Shown piece after piece: positions 1-8,779 of a stretch of 64,000 nucleotides of DNA. Made by a program: the position numbers and the translations under genes. Within the stretch, counting starts at the first letter, position 1, and each line of letters opens with the position of its first letter. The notes beneath the pieces were generated by a model that did no database searches, had not been told where the DNA came from, and saw nothing but the letters and a program-made list of their open reading frames with translations. This stretch comes from Parasutterella muris (GTDB taxonomy: Bacteria; Pseudomonadota; Gammaproteobacteria; Burkholderiales; Burkholderiaceae_F). The stretch is from assembly GCF_943193095.1 (NCBI RefSeq), contig NZ_CALPCV010000001.1, positions 124,001 to 188,000 on the forward strand, given 5' to 3'.

Positions 1-461
1 CCGCTTCGACCTTTGGCGCCTTGGGGGACGCCGGAACACAGTCCTCTTCAGGTTTCGGCACGCTGAACATTCCGATCTTCCATGCCGGCTCACTTCTCGC
101 TCAGCTCGAGCAGCGCAATTCTCAGCTTGAATCGGCTCGTATTAACTACGAGGCGAGCCTTTTAAAGGGCGTTCAGGAAGTGGAAGACGCGCTCAATACC
201 ATTTGGGCGCAGCAGCTCAGAGAGAAATCACTTCGGGAAGCGGAACGCTCGGCAAGAAGCGCGGCGATTTCCGCTCAGCAGGATTACAACGCCGGGCTGC
301 AGGACTTCACAGTGGTTCTAACGACTCAGCGCACCCTGCTGACGGTTCAGGAAGCGCTTGCGAGCGTGGAAGCAGAAATTTCAAACGGTTATGTTGCTCT
401 ATACAAAGCAGTTGGCGGCGGTTGGCCTGTTCCTCAGGAGTTCAAAGAAAATGACAAATAA
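1..461 (+). CDS. Outer-membrane efflux channel, TolC/NodT-like (C-terminal part)
   Basis: The 5' end lies outside the window; the frame is open from base 3 to the TAA at 459-461. The visible part is the end of a TolC-family outer-membrane factor, the trimeric channel that receives substrate from a periplasmic adaptor. Features seen are the phrase LNIPIFHAGSLLAQLEQRN, typical of the second repeat of RND/ABC-type factors, a long alpha-helical stretch with EVEDALN, and a C-terminal helix with LTTQRTLLTVQEALASVEAE followed by YVALYKAVGGGW. The stop overlaps the start of the MacA-like adaptor by 11 bases, so the channel is the first visible gene of a four-gene tripartite exporter operon. Family assignment is sure; substrate is unknown. 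Confidence 0.88.
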   Translation, partial: ASTFGALGDAGTQSSSGFGTLNIPIFHAGSLLAQLEQRNSQLESARINYEASLLKGVQEVEDALNTIWAQQLREKSLREAERSARSAAISAQQDYNAGLQDFTVVLTTQRTLLTVQEALASVEAEISNGYVALYKAVGGGWPVPQEFKENDK

Positions 462-1755
462 AACTGACAGCAAAAAGACGTTGGACGCGGATACACAGGC
501 TCTTCTCGGAGAGAAACAGCCTCGTCCTTTCTATAAACGGGCATCTTTTTGGACCGCGGCGGCTGTGATAGGCATCTGCTGCTATGGCGGCTACTATCTT
601 TACGGCTCGCGTTCCGATTCGAAGGTCTCTTTTGTGACCGCGCCGATGGAAAAGGGCGGTCTGCGTGTGGACGTCACGGCAAATGGAACACTGAATCCGA
701 TCAGAACGGTTTCCCTTGGCAGCGAACTCTCCGGCATCGTCCGTAAAGTTAACGTGGATGTGAATGATCCGGTCAAAAAAGGGCAGATTCTTATTGAGCT
801 TGACGACACTAAGCTGTCTGCTTCTGTCGAGCGCGCCAAGGCGACGCTGCAGCTCTCTAAAGCGAGCTTGGCTGAAGCCGAGGCGACTTTGAAGGAAGCA
901 AAGGCGAAACTTGCCAGACTTCAGGAAGTGCGTCGTCTTTCGGGAGGCAAGAGCCCGAGTAAGACGGAACTTGACGCTCAGGAGGCTTTAGTGGCAAAGA
1001 GCGCGGCCTCAGTGGACAGCGCTAAAGCGAAAATCACGGACAGCGAAGAGGCACTCAAATCCGCTGAGTCCGACTTATCGAAAACGAAGATCGTTTCTCC
1101 GATCGACGGAGTCGTGCTCGCGCGTTCCGTGGAACCCGGTTATGCCGTTGCGGCGACTTTGCAGGCGGTTGAACTGCTGAAATTGGCCACAGACCTAAAG
1201 AGTTTGGAGCTGCGCATTAACGTGGACGAAGCGGATGTCGGTGCGGTCAAACCCGGACAGAAATCCAGTTTCACGGTGAGCGCGTATCCGGATCGAAAGT
1301 TTCCGGCTGAACTGAAGAAGGTTGCGTACGGTTCGACGCAAACGGACAACGTCATCACATATGTCACGTATTTGGAAGTGAACAATCCCGACATGCTTCT
1401 GCTGCCGGGAATGACAGCGACAGCGAGCATTCGGACTGTGTCTTTGAAAGACGCTACATTAGTGCCCAATACCGCGCTTCGCTTCCAGCCCTCCGAAGCG
1501 ACTGAAAAGAAAGAAAGCGCAATGGGGATGTTCGGCCCTCCGATGCGCCGCTCGTCAGCACAGAAGAGTTCCGGAACCGTGCTGAGTCCGAGCGCAGGTC
1601 AGAAAAAAGCGACGGTATACGTACTGCGTGAGGGCAAAGCCGCGCCTGTGGAGATTACGGTTGGTTATTCAGACGGCAAGAGAACACAGGTGGTTGACGG
1701 CCCTCTGAAAGCCGGAGACGAGGTCATAGTAGATCAAAGACGCGGAGCCAAATAA
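451..1755 (+). CDS. macA: MacA-like periplasmic adaptor of a tripartite ABC exporter
   Basis: Membrane-fusion protein (HlyD/MacA type) that links the inner-membrane ABC transporter to the outer-membrane channel. The ATG at 451 is preferred to an upstream in-frame ATG at 358 because AGGAG lies 10 bases before it and the longer version would run into the channel gene. The 434-residue product has one N-terminal membrane anchor (about residues 35-52), a lipoyl-like half near residues 80-105, a long heptad-rich helical hairpin (about 110-210) and a beta-barrel domain. It ends with a membrane-proximal domain after a Met/Pro/Ser-rich linker near residues 345-375. The stop overlaps the next start by one base (TAATG), implying coupled translation. 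The cargo (macrolide, lipopeptide or siderophore) cannot be told from sequence. Confidence 0.87.
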   Translation: MTNKTDSKKTLDADTQALLGEKQPRPFYKRASFWTAAAVIGICCYGGYYLYGSRSDSKVSFVTAPMEKGGLRVDVTANGTLNPIRTVSLGSELSGIVRKVNVDVNDPVKKGQILIELDDTKLSASVERAKATLQLSKASLAEAEATLKEAKAKLARLQEVRRLSGGKSPSKTELDAQEALVAKSAASVDSAKAKITDSEEALKSAESDLSKTKIVSPIDGVVLARSVEPGYAVAATLQAVELLKLATDLKSLELRINVDEADVGAVKPGQKSSFTVSAYPDRKFPAELKKVAYGSTQTDNVITYVTYLEVNNPDMLLLPGMTATASIRTVSLKDATLVPNTALRFQPSEATEKKESAMGMFGPPMRRSSAQKSSGTVLSPSAGQKKATVYVLREGKAAPVEITVGYSDGKRTQVVDGPLKAGDEVIVDQRRGAK

Positions 1756-2459
1756 TGTCTGAAGAACGCCCCTTAGTTGAGCTGATCGGTATCGGTAAGC
1801 GCTACGGAAGCGGGGAAACAGCTTTTGACGCGCTGCATGATATTAATCTCAAGATTTCTCACGGCGAGTTTCTCGCCATTATGGGTCCGAGCGGGAGCGG
1901 GAAATCGACCTGCATGAATCTGATCGGCGCATTGGATACCCCGACGCGCGGCCAGTATCTCTTTGAAGGACATCACGTCGAACATTTCACAAGGGATCAG
2001 CGGGCGCTGCTTCGCAGAAAGTATCTCGGGTTTGTCTTCCAAGGATTCAATCTTTTGGCAAGAACGAGCGCGCTTGAAAATGTGGAACTTCCCCTGCTGT
2101 ACCGCGGAGAGAATAAAAAAGTCCGACGCGATTTGGCGCTCGCAGCGCTCGATAAGGTCGGGCTCTGCAAATGGAAGGATCACACGCCCGCAGAACTTTC
2201 CGGCGGTCAGCAACAGCGTGTGGCCATCGCGCGAGCGATTGTGACGCATCCGAAGCTGCTTCTTGCGGACGAACCGACCGGAAGCTTGGATTCGCATCGC
2301 TCTGTGGAGATCATGGAACTGCTCCAGAAACTCAATGAAGACGAAGGCATTACGGTCGCATTAGTGACGCACGAACCGGATATGGCGGCATACGCGCGCA
2401 GAACGGTCCGTTTCGTGGATGGGAATGTAGAGTCTGACTCGCAGGAGGTGAAAGTATGA
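1755..2459 (+). CDS. MacB/LolD-type ABC transporter ATP-binding subunit
   Basis: Nucleotide-binding subunit of 234 residues. Walker A GPSGSGKST is at residues 44-52, the ABC signature LSGGQQQR at 148-155 and Walker B LLLADEPTGSLDS at 168-180, followed by the switch histidine in VTHEPD. The close match to the MacB/LolD/YknY group, including the insertion after the Q-loop, places it in the mechanotransmission (type VII) ABC family. In Escherichia coli MacB this domain is fused to the permease; here it is a separate gene whose TGA overlaps the ATG of the permease by four bases (ATGA). It energises the adaptor-channel complex encoded upstream. Confidence 0.92.
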   Translation: MSEERPLVELIGIGKRYGSGETAFDALHDINLKISHGEFLAIMGPSGSGKSTCMNLIGALDTPTRGQYLFEGHHVEHFTRDQRALLRRKYLGFVFQGFNLLARTSALENVELPLLYRGENKKVRRDLALAALDKVGLCKWKDHTPAELSGGQQQRVAIARAIVTHPKLLLADEPTGSLDSHRSVEIMELLQKLNEDEGITVALVTHEPDMAAYARRTVRFVDGNVESDSQEVKV

Positions 2460-3661
2460 TCGGCAACGCTTTGCTTTTGGCGCTCCGCCAGATTTTCAGA
2501 AATCCGATGCGTTCCATTCTTACGGTTCTCGGTATTGTTATCGGCGTGGCCGCGGTGATCACGATGGTGACGATCGGCAACGGCGCGACGCAGCAGGTTA
2601 GAGATCAGATTGCGTCCTTGGGTTCTGACAGTCTTATGATTCGTCCGGGTCAGAGGCTCGGGCCCGGTCAGTCAGTCGGCGCCCCTTCCTTTAAAGAGTC
2701 GGATGCGGAAGCGCTTGCGACGCAGATCGCCGGTATTAAAGCAGTGGCCCCTTCCCGCACATCAACTCAGGTGGTCGTTGCCAACGGTAAGAACTGGTCT
2801 ACGTCGGTAATCGGCTCAACCAATGAATACTTTCCCATCAGCAGTCTAACGGTTCAGGAAGGACGAGAGTTTGAGCCTTCCGAACTTCGCGCGGGCAGCG
2901 CTGTCTGCGTGATCGGTCAAACGGTACGCAAAGAGCTGTTTGGCGACGTGGATCCTCTCGGTCAGCTTTTGCGTATTAAAGGTTTTTCCTGTCAGATCAT
3001 CGGCCTGCTTGAACCGAAAGGACAGTCGGGCATGGGGATGGACAAGGACGACGTTGTGATTATTCCGCTCAACACGTTTCAGCGCAGGCTGAGCGGCAAT
3101 GTCCGAGTTCCTCTGATTACGGTCGCGGTGGAAGCGGGCAGTGATATCGAACGTGTCAAGGAGAGCGCAAGGCTGCTTCTGCGCGAAAGACGGTCTCTTT
3201 CCAAAGGAGAAATGGACAATTTCAATATTTTGGATACGTCTGAGCTGATTGAGACGATTTCCAAGACCAGTCAGGTTATGACTATGCTCTTGGGTGCCGT
3301 GGCGGCGGTCAGTCTGCTTGTCGGCGGCATCGGCATTATGAACATCATGCTCGTGAGCGTCACGGAGCGTACCCGCGAGATCGGCGTTCGCCTGGCAATC
3401 GGGGCGCTTGAGCGTGAAGTGCTGCTGCAGTTTTTGATCGAATCGGTCATGCTGGCCTGTTTCGGCGGTCTGCTTGGGGTCGCGTTGGCGCTTGGCGCCT
3501 CGCTTCTTCTGACACACATCATGAACGTGCCCTTTATTTTCAGTCCGTCCATCAACATTCTTGCCTTCGGGTTTGCCGCGTGCATTGGTATTGTTTTCGG
3601 CTACTTCCCGGCCAGACGGGCGGCCAAGCTTGATCCGATTGAGGCGGTACGCCACGAATAA
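2456..3661 (+). CDS. macB: MacB-type ABC transporter permease (FtsX/MacB_PCD)
   Basis: Inner-membrane subunit of 401 residues. It has an N-terminal amphipathic region and membrane helix (about residues 20-40, ILTVLGIVIGVAAVITM), then a periplasmic MacB_PCD domain of roughly 230 residues. Three C-terminal helices form the FtsX domain, with the conserved phrase GGIGIMNIMLVSVTERTREIG and an ending in PARRAAKLDPIEAVRHE. These are hallmarks of MacB-like and YknZ-like permeases. It is the last gene of the operon and is followed by a strong hairpin terminator. The pair is a split MacB; without the cargo being known, macB is a family label and not proof of macrolide export. Confidence 0.88.
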   Translation: MIGNALLLALRQIFRNPMRSILTVLGIVIGVAAVITMVTIGNGATQQVRDQIASLGSDSLMIRPGQRLGPGQSVGAPSFKESDAEALATQIAGIKAVAPSRTSTQVVVANGKNWSTSVIGSTNEYFPISSLTVQEGREFEPSELRAGSAVCVIGQTVRKELFGDVDPLGQLLRIKGFSCQIIGLLEPKGQSGMGMDKDDVVIIPLNTFQRRLSGNVRVPLITVAVEAGSDIERVKESARLLLRERRSLSKGEMDNFNILDTSELIETISKTSQVMTMLLGAVAAVSLLVGGIGIMNIMLVSVTERTREIGVRLAIGALEREVLLQFLIESVMLACFGGLLGVALALGASLLLTHIMNVPFIFSPSINILAFGFAACIGIVFGYFPARRAAKLDPIEAVRHE

Positions 3662-3662
3662 C

Positions 3663-3687
3663 AAAACGTCGGGCATTGAGCCCGACG
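3663..3687 (-). terminator. Rho-independent terminator candidate for ssb
   Basis: Arms CGTCGGG (3667-3673) and CCCGACG (3681-3687) enclose a 7-base loop. Read on the minus strand the hairpin is followed by TTTTGT. It lies about 65 bases past the ssb stop, within the macB-ssb convergent gap. Confidence 0.5.
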
Positions 3688-3703
3688 CCTGAGAAAAAAT
3701 CTG

Positions 3704-3750
3704 AACCGCCTTGGAAAATAAGCGACGCTTATTCGAGGCGGTTTTATTCT
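3704..3750 (+). terminator. Terminator of the exporter operon, probably bidirectional
   Basis: A long hairpin pairs AACCGCC (3704-3710) with GGCGGTT (3737-3743). An inner stem AATAAGC/GCTTATT surrounds GAC, and TTTATTCTT follows. It sits between the convergent macB permease and ssb genes. Confidence 0.7.
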
Positions 3751-3752
3751 TA

Positions 3753-4316
3753 TTAGAACGGAACGTCGTCGTCCAGATCGTCCATTTCCGCCGGTCTGCC
3801 GATAGGTGCGGCGGGCGCGGAGGGGGCAGAAGGAGCAGAGGGTGCGCTCTGACGGGGCGTGCGCGGGCTTTCGAATTCATCAGCGGAAGAGGGACGGCCT
3901 CTCGAGTAAGAAGAATCGGAACTGGCAGGGGCGCCTTTGTAGGCGGAGACGCTTTCGAATTCTCCGGAAGGTTCACTCTGAGCATTTCTGGAGCCAAGAA
4001 GCTGAAGAGAATCAGCAATGATTTCCGTCGAATAATGCGTCTGACCTTCTTTCTCCCAGCGGCGGGTACGCAGTCTTCCTTCGATGTAGGCCTGAGAGCC
4101 TTTGCGCAGGTACTGCTGTGCGATTTCAGCCTGACGGCCGAATAAAACAACGCGGTGCCATTCAACTTCTTCGTTTCTTCCGCCGTCCTGAGAACGTCTG
4201 TAGGTCGTCGTTGCCAACGCAAGCGTTGTAATTTGGAGCGAGTTGTCTGTGGTGTAGCGGGTTTCCGGATCTCTTCCGAGGTTCCCGATCAATATGACTT
4301 TGTTGACTGATGCCAT
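3753..4316 (-). CDS. ssb: Single-stranded DNA-binding protein
   Basis: SSB coats single-stranded DNA and recruits replication and repair enzymes. The 187-residue product begins MASVNKVILIGNLGRDPE and has the full OB-fold (about residues 1-110, with TTTYR and RRWEKEGQTHYSTEII). A low-complexity Ser/Pro/Ala linker follows with several APSAPS-type repeats, and the acidic tip DDLDDDVPF is the docking peptide for partner proteins. Length and layout match proteobacterial SSB. AAGGAAA precedes the ATG. The gene is divergent from uvrA, the arrangement known from E. coli. Confidence 0.97.
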   Translation of the reverse strand: MASVNKVILIGNLGRDPETRYTTDNSLQITTLALATTTYRRSQDGGRNEEVEWHRVVLFGRQAEIAQQYLRKGSQAYIEGRLRTRRWEKEGQTHYSTEIIADSLQLLGSRNAQSEPSGEFESVSAYKGAPASSDSSYSRGRPSSADEFESPRTPRQSAPSAPSAPSAPAAPIGRPAEMDDLDDDVPF

Positions 4317-4458
4317 TTCGTTTCCTTAGCGCATTAATTTTTTCATTCTACCGAAGTACAAACCGATACGCTGAAATTGCTTTGTGCTCGCTTCCGTACT
4401 GTTTCTGAAGGATTTTCAAAAGATATGTAATATGTCGGTACAAATATTGGGGTCGCGT

Positions 4459-7284
4459 ATGTCTGATATTCGAATTCGCGGTGCAAGGACTCATAATCTG
4501 AAAAATATCGATCTTGATCTGCCCCGCGGGAAACTGATTGTGCTGACCGGAGTGTCCGGCTCCGGAAAGAGTTCCCTTGCGTTTGACACTTTATACGCAG
4601 AGGGTCAGAGAAGCTATGTTCAGAGTTTGTCGTCCTACGCGCGTCAGTTCCTTGAACTGATGGAAAAACCCGATGTTGATCTGATTGAAGGTCTTTCTCC
4701 GGCGATCGCTATTGAGCAAAAAGGGACGAACAGCAACCCGCGCTCTACCGTCGGCACCAACACGGAAATCTATGACTATCTGCGGCTGCTCTTTGCTCGG
4801 ATCGGCACTCCGTACTGTCCTCATCATCATATCGCGCTCAAGGCACTGACCGTCTCCGAAATCGCGGACAAAATTCTGCTTCGAGGTCAGGATAAGCGCA
4901 TGATGATCATTGCACCGATCGATCGGAGCACCAAACGGCCCTCGGTCGAAATTCTGGAAGATCTGCAGGCTCGGGGTTTTACGCGTTTTCGTATCGGGGG
5001 AGAAATTTATACGATTGATGAGCTTCCGGAGCTCTCGGAAAATCATTCGGATATTGACGTTGTGATGGATCGTCTCAGAGTGCGTTCTGACTCGAGGCAG
5101 CGAATTGCCGAAGCGGCGGAAAGCGCGCTGAAGCTTTCCGGCGGGAAAGTTATTGCGCTTGATATGGAAGAGGCGAGCGAAGAGATCTACTCGGATCGGT
5201 TCGCCTGCCCCTACTGCGGCTACTCTGTTCCGGTGATGGAGCCCAAGCTCTTCTCGTTCAACAGCCCGAGCGGAAGCTGTCCGACCTGCTCCGGTCTCGG
5301 AGAGATCGAAGACTGGGACCCAGCGAAAGTTGTTTCCTCGGATGATCTTTCTCTTGCGGCCGGAGCGATTGAAGATTGGGACCCGGTTCATCGCTATAAC
5401 TACGAAATGCTGGAAGATGTTTCCCGCGCGCTCGGTTTTTCTTTGTCGACGCCTTGGAAGGATCTTGATCAATCGATACAGCGTCAGATTCTTTGGGGTA
5501 CGCATGCCCCGGTGAAACTCAGATTCATCAGCGGGAAAGGGGAAGTTTTTGAAAGCAGTGATCGTCCCTTTGAAGGCATTATTCCGCTGACCGCCCGCCG
5601 CTACGAGCAGACGGATGTCCCTGCGGTTAAGAGTGAGCTCGGAAAATGGCGTTCCATGTGTGTATGTCCCGTCTGTAAGGGTGCGCGCCTCTGCGAAGCC
5701 GCAAGAAACACCTATATCGGAGAAGACGGGCAGAAGAAGACGGTGCAGGACGTCTCGTCAATGCCCTTGAACAAAGCGAAAGAGTATTTTGAGCATTTGA
5801 GTCTGAGCGGAGCGAAACAGGAAATCGGTACAAAGCTCATTGAAGAAATCGTGCTGAGGCTTAAGTTTCTCGAAGATGTCGGTCTCTCATACCTTACGCT
5901 CGGTCGCAGAGCCGATACGCTCTCCGGCGGAGAGGCGCAGAGGATTCGACTGGCGGGCCAGATCGGATCGAGACTGACCGGCGTGATGTATGTTCTCGAT
6001 GAGCCCTCGATCGGCCTTCATCAGTGTGATAACGAGAAGCTGATACGAACGCTGCATGCGCTCAGAGATCTCGGAAATACAGTTATTGTCGTCGAGCATG
6101 ACGAAGATACGATTCGCCAAGCCGATTATGTTGTCGATATGGGACCGGGTGCGGGCGTTGGCGGAGGCCGAGTTATTTCTCAGGGGACTCCTGAGGAGAT
6201 TACGGCCGATCCGGCTTCTCTGACGGGGCAGTATCTAAGCGGTCGGCTTAAGGTTGGGATTCCGGAAAAACGGCTGGAGCCGGACGGTCGTTTCCTAAAG
6301 TTCTGCGGCTGCAGCGGACACAATCTGAAGAATATTGATGTGTCGATTCCGGTCGGGCTGATGACGGTCGTGACAGGCGTCTCCGGTTCGGGCAAATCCA
6401 CCTTGGTGAATGAAACGATATATGCGGCGGCCGCAAAAAAACTGAATCGGGCTAACACGACGCCTGAGCCGTATCAGTCAGTGCAGGGGCTGGAATTTTT
6501 TGACAAGGTCATCGCGGTGGACCAAAGCCCGATAGGGAAAACTCCGCGTTCGAACTCTGCGACCTATACCGGACTTTTCACTGCGATTCGTGAATTATTC
6601 GCGGAAACGCCTCTGGCTAAGGAACGGGGATACGGTCCCGGGCGCTTCTCTTTCAATGTGAAGGGCGGCCGCTGTGAGGCCTGCGAGGGGGACGGACTGG
6701 TTCGCGTGGAGATGAATTTCCTCCCGGATATGTATGTTCCATGTGACGTTTGCGGCGGCAGCCGCTACAATCGAGAAACATTAGAAATTGAATACAAAGG
6801 TCTGAGCATCTCCGACGTGCTGGAACTGACGGTGGATGAGGCTTTGAATGTGTTTGAAAATATTCCTGCGGTCGCTAAGAAGCTTCAGGTGCTTTCCGAT
6901 GTGGGGCTGGGATACATCAAACTCGGTCAGAGTGCCGTTACTCTTTCGGGAGGCGAAGCGCAGCGGGTCAAGCTTGCGCATGAGCTTTCGAAGAAGGGGA
7001 CGGGGCGAACTTTGTACGTTTTAGATGAACCGACGACGGGGCTTCATTTTCACGATGTCTCGATGCTTTTATCGGTTCTTGAGCGAATTAAAGACGCAGG
7101 GAACACGCTTCTGATTATTGAACATAATCTTGACGTGATTCGTGCGGCTGATTGGATTATAGATATCGGCCCGGAAGGCGGAGATGCCGGAGGGATGATT
7201 GTTGCGGAGGGCACGCCGGAGCATATAAGAGGAATCCCCTCTAGTAAAACCGGTACATATTTAGGAAACTTAAAGAAAAATTAG
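4459..7284 (+). CDS. uvrA: UvrABC excinuclease subunit A
   Basis: Damage-recognition ATPase of nucleotide excision repair. I chose the ATG at 4459, giving MSDIRIRGARTHNLK and 941 residues, which matches the usual UvrA length. The in-frame ATGs at 4384 and 4432 would add a leader with no family match. Two ABC modules are visible. The first Walker A (GVSGSGKSS) is at about residues 31-39, with a zinc module CPYCG...CPTCSG and LSGGEAQRIRLA. The second has GVSGSGKST, the zinc module CEAC...CDVCGG and LSGGEAQRVKLA. The stop is 8 bases from the TTG start of the next gene. No LexA-type box was recognised in the ssb-uvrA spacer. Confidence 0.96.
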   Translation: MSDIRIRGARTHNLKNIDLDLPRGKLIVLTGVSGSGKSSLAFDTLYAEGQRSYVQSLSSYARQFLELMEKPDVDLIEGLSPAIAIEQKGTNSNPRSTVGTNTEIYDYLRLLFARIGTPYCPHHHIALKALTVSEIADKILLRGQDKRMMIIAPIDRSTKRPSVEILEDLQARGFTRFRIGGEIYTIDELPELSENHSDIDVVMDRLRVRSDSRQRIAEAAESALKLSGGKVIALDMEEASEEIYSDRFACPYCGYSVPVMEPKLFSFNSPSGSCPTCSGLGEIEDWDPAKVVSSDDLSLAAGAIEDWDPVHRYNYEMLEDVSRALGFSLSTPWKDLDQSIQRQILWGTHAPVKLRFISGKGEVFESSDRPFEGIIPLTARRYEQTDVPAVKSELGKWRSMCVCPVCKGARLCEAARNTYIGEDGQKKTVQDVSSMPLNKAKEYFEHLSLSGAKQEIGTKLIEEIVLRLKFLEDVGLSYLTLGRRADTLSGGEAQRIRLAGQIGSRLTGVMYVLDEPSIGLHQCDNEKLIRTLHALRDLGNTVIVVEHDEDTIRQADYVVDMGPGAGVGGGRVISQGTPEEITADPASLTGQYLSGRLKVGIPEKRLEPDGRFLKFCGCSGHNLKNIDVSIPVGLMTVVTGVSGSGKSTLVNETIYAAAAKKLNRANTTPEPYQSVQGLEFFDKVIAVDQSPIGKTPRSNSATYTGLFTAIRELFAETPLAKERGYGPGRFSFNVKGGRCEACEGDGLVRVEMNFLPDMYVPCDVCGGSRYNRETLEIEYKGLSISDVLELTVDEALNVFENIPAVAKKLQVLSDVGLGYIKLGQSAVTLSGGEAQRVKLAHELSKKGTGRTLYVLDEPTTGLHFHDVSMLLSVLERIKDAGNTLLIIEHNLDVIRAADWIIDIGPEGGDAGGMIVAEGTPEHIRGIPSSKTGTYLGNLKKN

Positions 7285-7292
7285 AGGTTCCC

Positions 7293-8582
7293 TTGAAACG
7301 AGAAAAAGACAAGTTTGAGCAGCTCCTCATGGAGTCCTTCTACGCGGCGATAGACGCGGCAGATCCTCATAAGGTGGTTGCGCCTCATATTCCAACAACG
7401 TTCGCCGGCGATGTCATTGTGGTCGGGGCGGGAAAAGCGGCTGCCAGCATGGCTGCGGCTGTAGAGGAGGCGTGGCCGGAAAAAGAACTGTCCGGCGTTG
7501 TCATTACCCGTCACGGACATTCGGAAAAAACCAAGAAGATCACAGTGCTTGAGGCATCTCATCCGATTCCGGATCAATCCAATCTGGATGCGACAAAGCG
7601 CATGATGGATCAGCTTGATCGGCTGAAAGAAGGCAGCATGTTGCTGGCGCTTCTTTCCGGAGGAGGCTCCAGCCTTCTTTCGCTTCCGGTGGAGGGTGTC
7701 ACGATTGAAGACATTCGCAAAGTGACGGAAGATTTGCTGAAGTCCGGAACAAGCATCGATCATATTAATGCGGTACGCAAGCATGTGTCCCAAGTTAAAG
7801 GCGGACAGCTTGCGCTGGCGGCTCGAGCCAAGGGTGCCGAGGTTCTCTCACTGATCATTTCCGATACCGTCGGAGATAATCCGTCAGATATTGCTTCCGG
7901 CCCGTGTGCGGAAGATTTTTCCACTTATGCGGATGCGCTTTGGTATCTCAGTCAGGCTAAAGTTGAGGCGCCGGAATCCATTCTCAAGCACTTGCGCAAC
8001 GGTGCCCGCGGCGCCATCCCCGAGACGCCGAAGATTGGCGACGTCCGTATGCGCGGCGTGAAAAACAAGATTATCGCCAATTCCTTTAAGGGACTGCAGG
8101 CAGCTGCGGCGTTCTTTAAGGAAAAAGGAATGCGTCCGGTTATTGTCGGAGACGGAATCTCGGGAGAAGCGAAAAAAGTCGCTCAGCAGGTTTCCCGCAA
8201 AATCCGTCTTGAACTCTCCAAGCCGAGACGCAAGCCGGTGGTTCTGCTTTCCGGCGGTGAGTGCACTGTGACGCTGACGGGACGACGCATTGGCAAGGGA
8301 GGTCCCTGCTCGGAATTTCTGCTTGCGCTCGCGCTCGAGCTTGAAGGCAATCCGATATACGCCATTGCGGCTGATACGGACGGCGTTGACGGCAACGGAG
8401 AGGCCGCAGGCGCAATTCTCAGACCGGACACGATGGAAAAAGCCAAGGAACTCGGACTTGATCCGCAGAAGTATCTTGAAGAGCATAACGCTCAGGAGTT
8501 TTTTGAAAAACTGGGCGATCTCTTTGATACCGGTCCTACGAGAACCAACATTAATGATTATCGTGTGGTTCTTATCCCGTAG
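7293..8582 (+). CDS. Glycerate 2-kinase, MOFRL family (TtuD/GckA-like)
   Basis: Predicted to phosphorylate D-glycerate to 2-phosphoglycerate; older annotations of this family read hydroxypyruvate reductase. The TTG start at 7293 is supported by GAGGTT just upstream and by the N-terminus KREKDKFEQLLMESFYAAI. The 429-residue protein has the GCK N-terminal domain with VVGAGKAAASMAAAVE and LLALLSGGGSSLLSLP. The C-terminal MOFRL domain has GGECTVTL, ADTDGVDGNGEAAGAI and LFDTGPTRTNINDYRVVL. It follows uvrA after 8 bases and ends at a terminator. No glyoxylate or tartronate pathway gene is adjacent, so the pathway context is open. Confidence 0.88.
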   Translation: MKREKDKFEQLLMESFYAAIDAADPHKVVAPHIPTTFAGDVIVVGAGKAAASMAAAVEEAWPEKELSGVVITRHGHSEKTKKITVLEASHPIPDQSNLDATKRMMDQLDRLKEGSMLLALLSGGGSSLLSLPVEGVTIEDIRKVTEDLLKSGTSIDHINAVRKHVSQVKGGQLALAARAKGAEVLSLIISDTVGDNPSDIASGPCAEDFSTYADALWYLSQAKVEAPESILKHLRNGARGAIPETPKIGDVRMRGVKNKIIANSFKGLQAAAAFFKEKGMRPVIVGDGISGEAKKVAQQVSRKIRLELSKPRRKPVVLLSGGECTVTLTGRRIGKGGPCSEFLLALALELEGNPIYAIAADTDGVDGNGEAAGAILRPDTMEKAKELGLDPQKYLEEHNAQEFFEKLGDLFDTGPTRTNINDYRVVLIP

Positions 8583-8598
8583 AGGAAAAATTTTCAGG

Positions 8599-8628
8599 CA
8601 CCCGAGAGCGCAGTCTCCCGGGTGTTTT
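8599..8628 (+). terminator. Terminator after the glycerate kinase gene
   Basis: CACCC (8599-8603) pairs with GGGTG (8620-8624), with further pairing of GAGA and TCTC inside, followed by TTTT. It closes the uvrA-glycerate kinase unit. Confidence 0.6.
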
Positions 8629-8730
8629 GCTTATTGCGGAAGGTTCGATGCCTGAGCACGCAAGAGTTCGGGAAATTCGCGCACTTCAATTTAGAATAGA
8701 CGAAATTACTTTAACCTCAACTAACCTAAC

Positions 8731-8779
8731 TTCGGAGGAAGCTGCATTGCAGCCCTGATGACTGCGGCAGCATAAAAAA
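8731..8779 (+). promoter_or_regulatory. purL leader with displaced Shine-Dalgarno and small hairpin
   Basis: The strong GGAGGA (8734-8739) lies about 40 bases before the purL ATG, and no Shine-Dalgarno sequence lies immediately before that ATG. In between are a short hairpin, GCTGC/GCAGC (8741-8753), and a five-codon reading frame ATG-ACT-GCG-GCA-GCA-TAA (8758-8775) ending 5 bases before purL. Folding the hairpin would bring GGAGGA close to the mini-ORF ATG. This is inference only. Confidence 0.3.

Noticed and set aside
2846..4222. 458-codon antisense frame across the macB permease and ssb
   Set aside because: It spans two genes and a terminator, and its composition is arginine/histidine-rich shadow sequence.
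4317..4458. LexA (SOS) box in the ssb-uvrA spacer
   Set aside because: I looked for CTGT-N8-ACAG and close variants on both strands; only an isolated CTGT is present, without a partner at the right distance.
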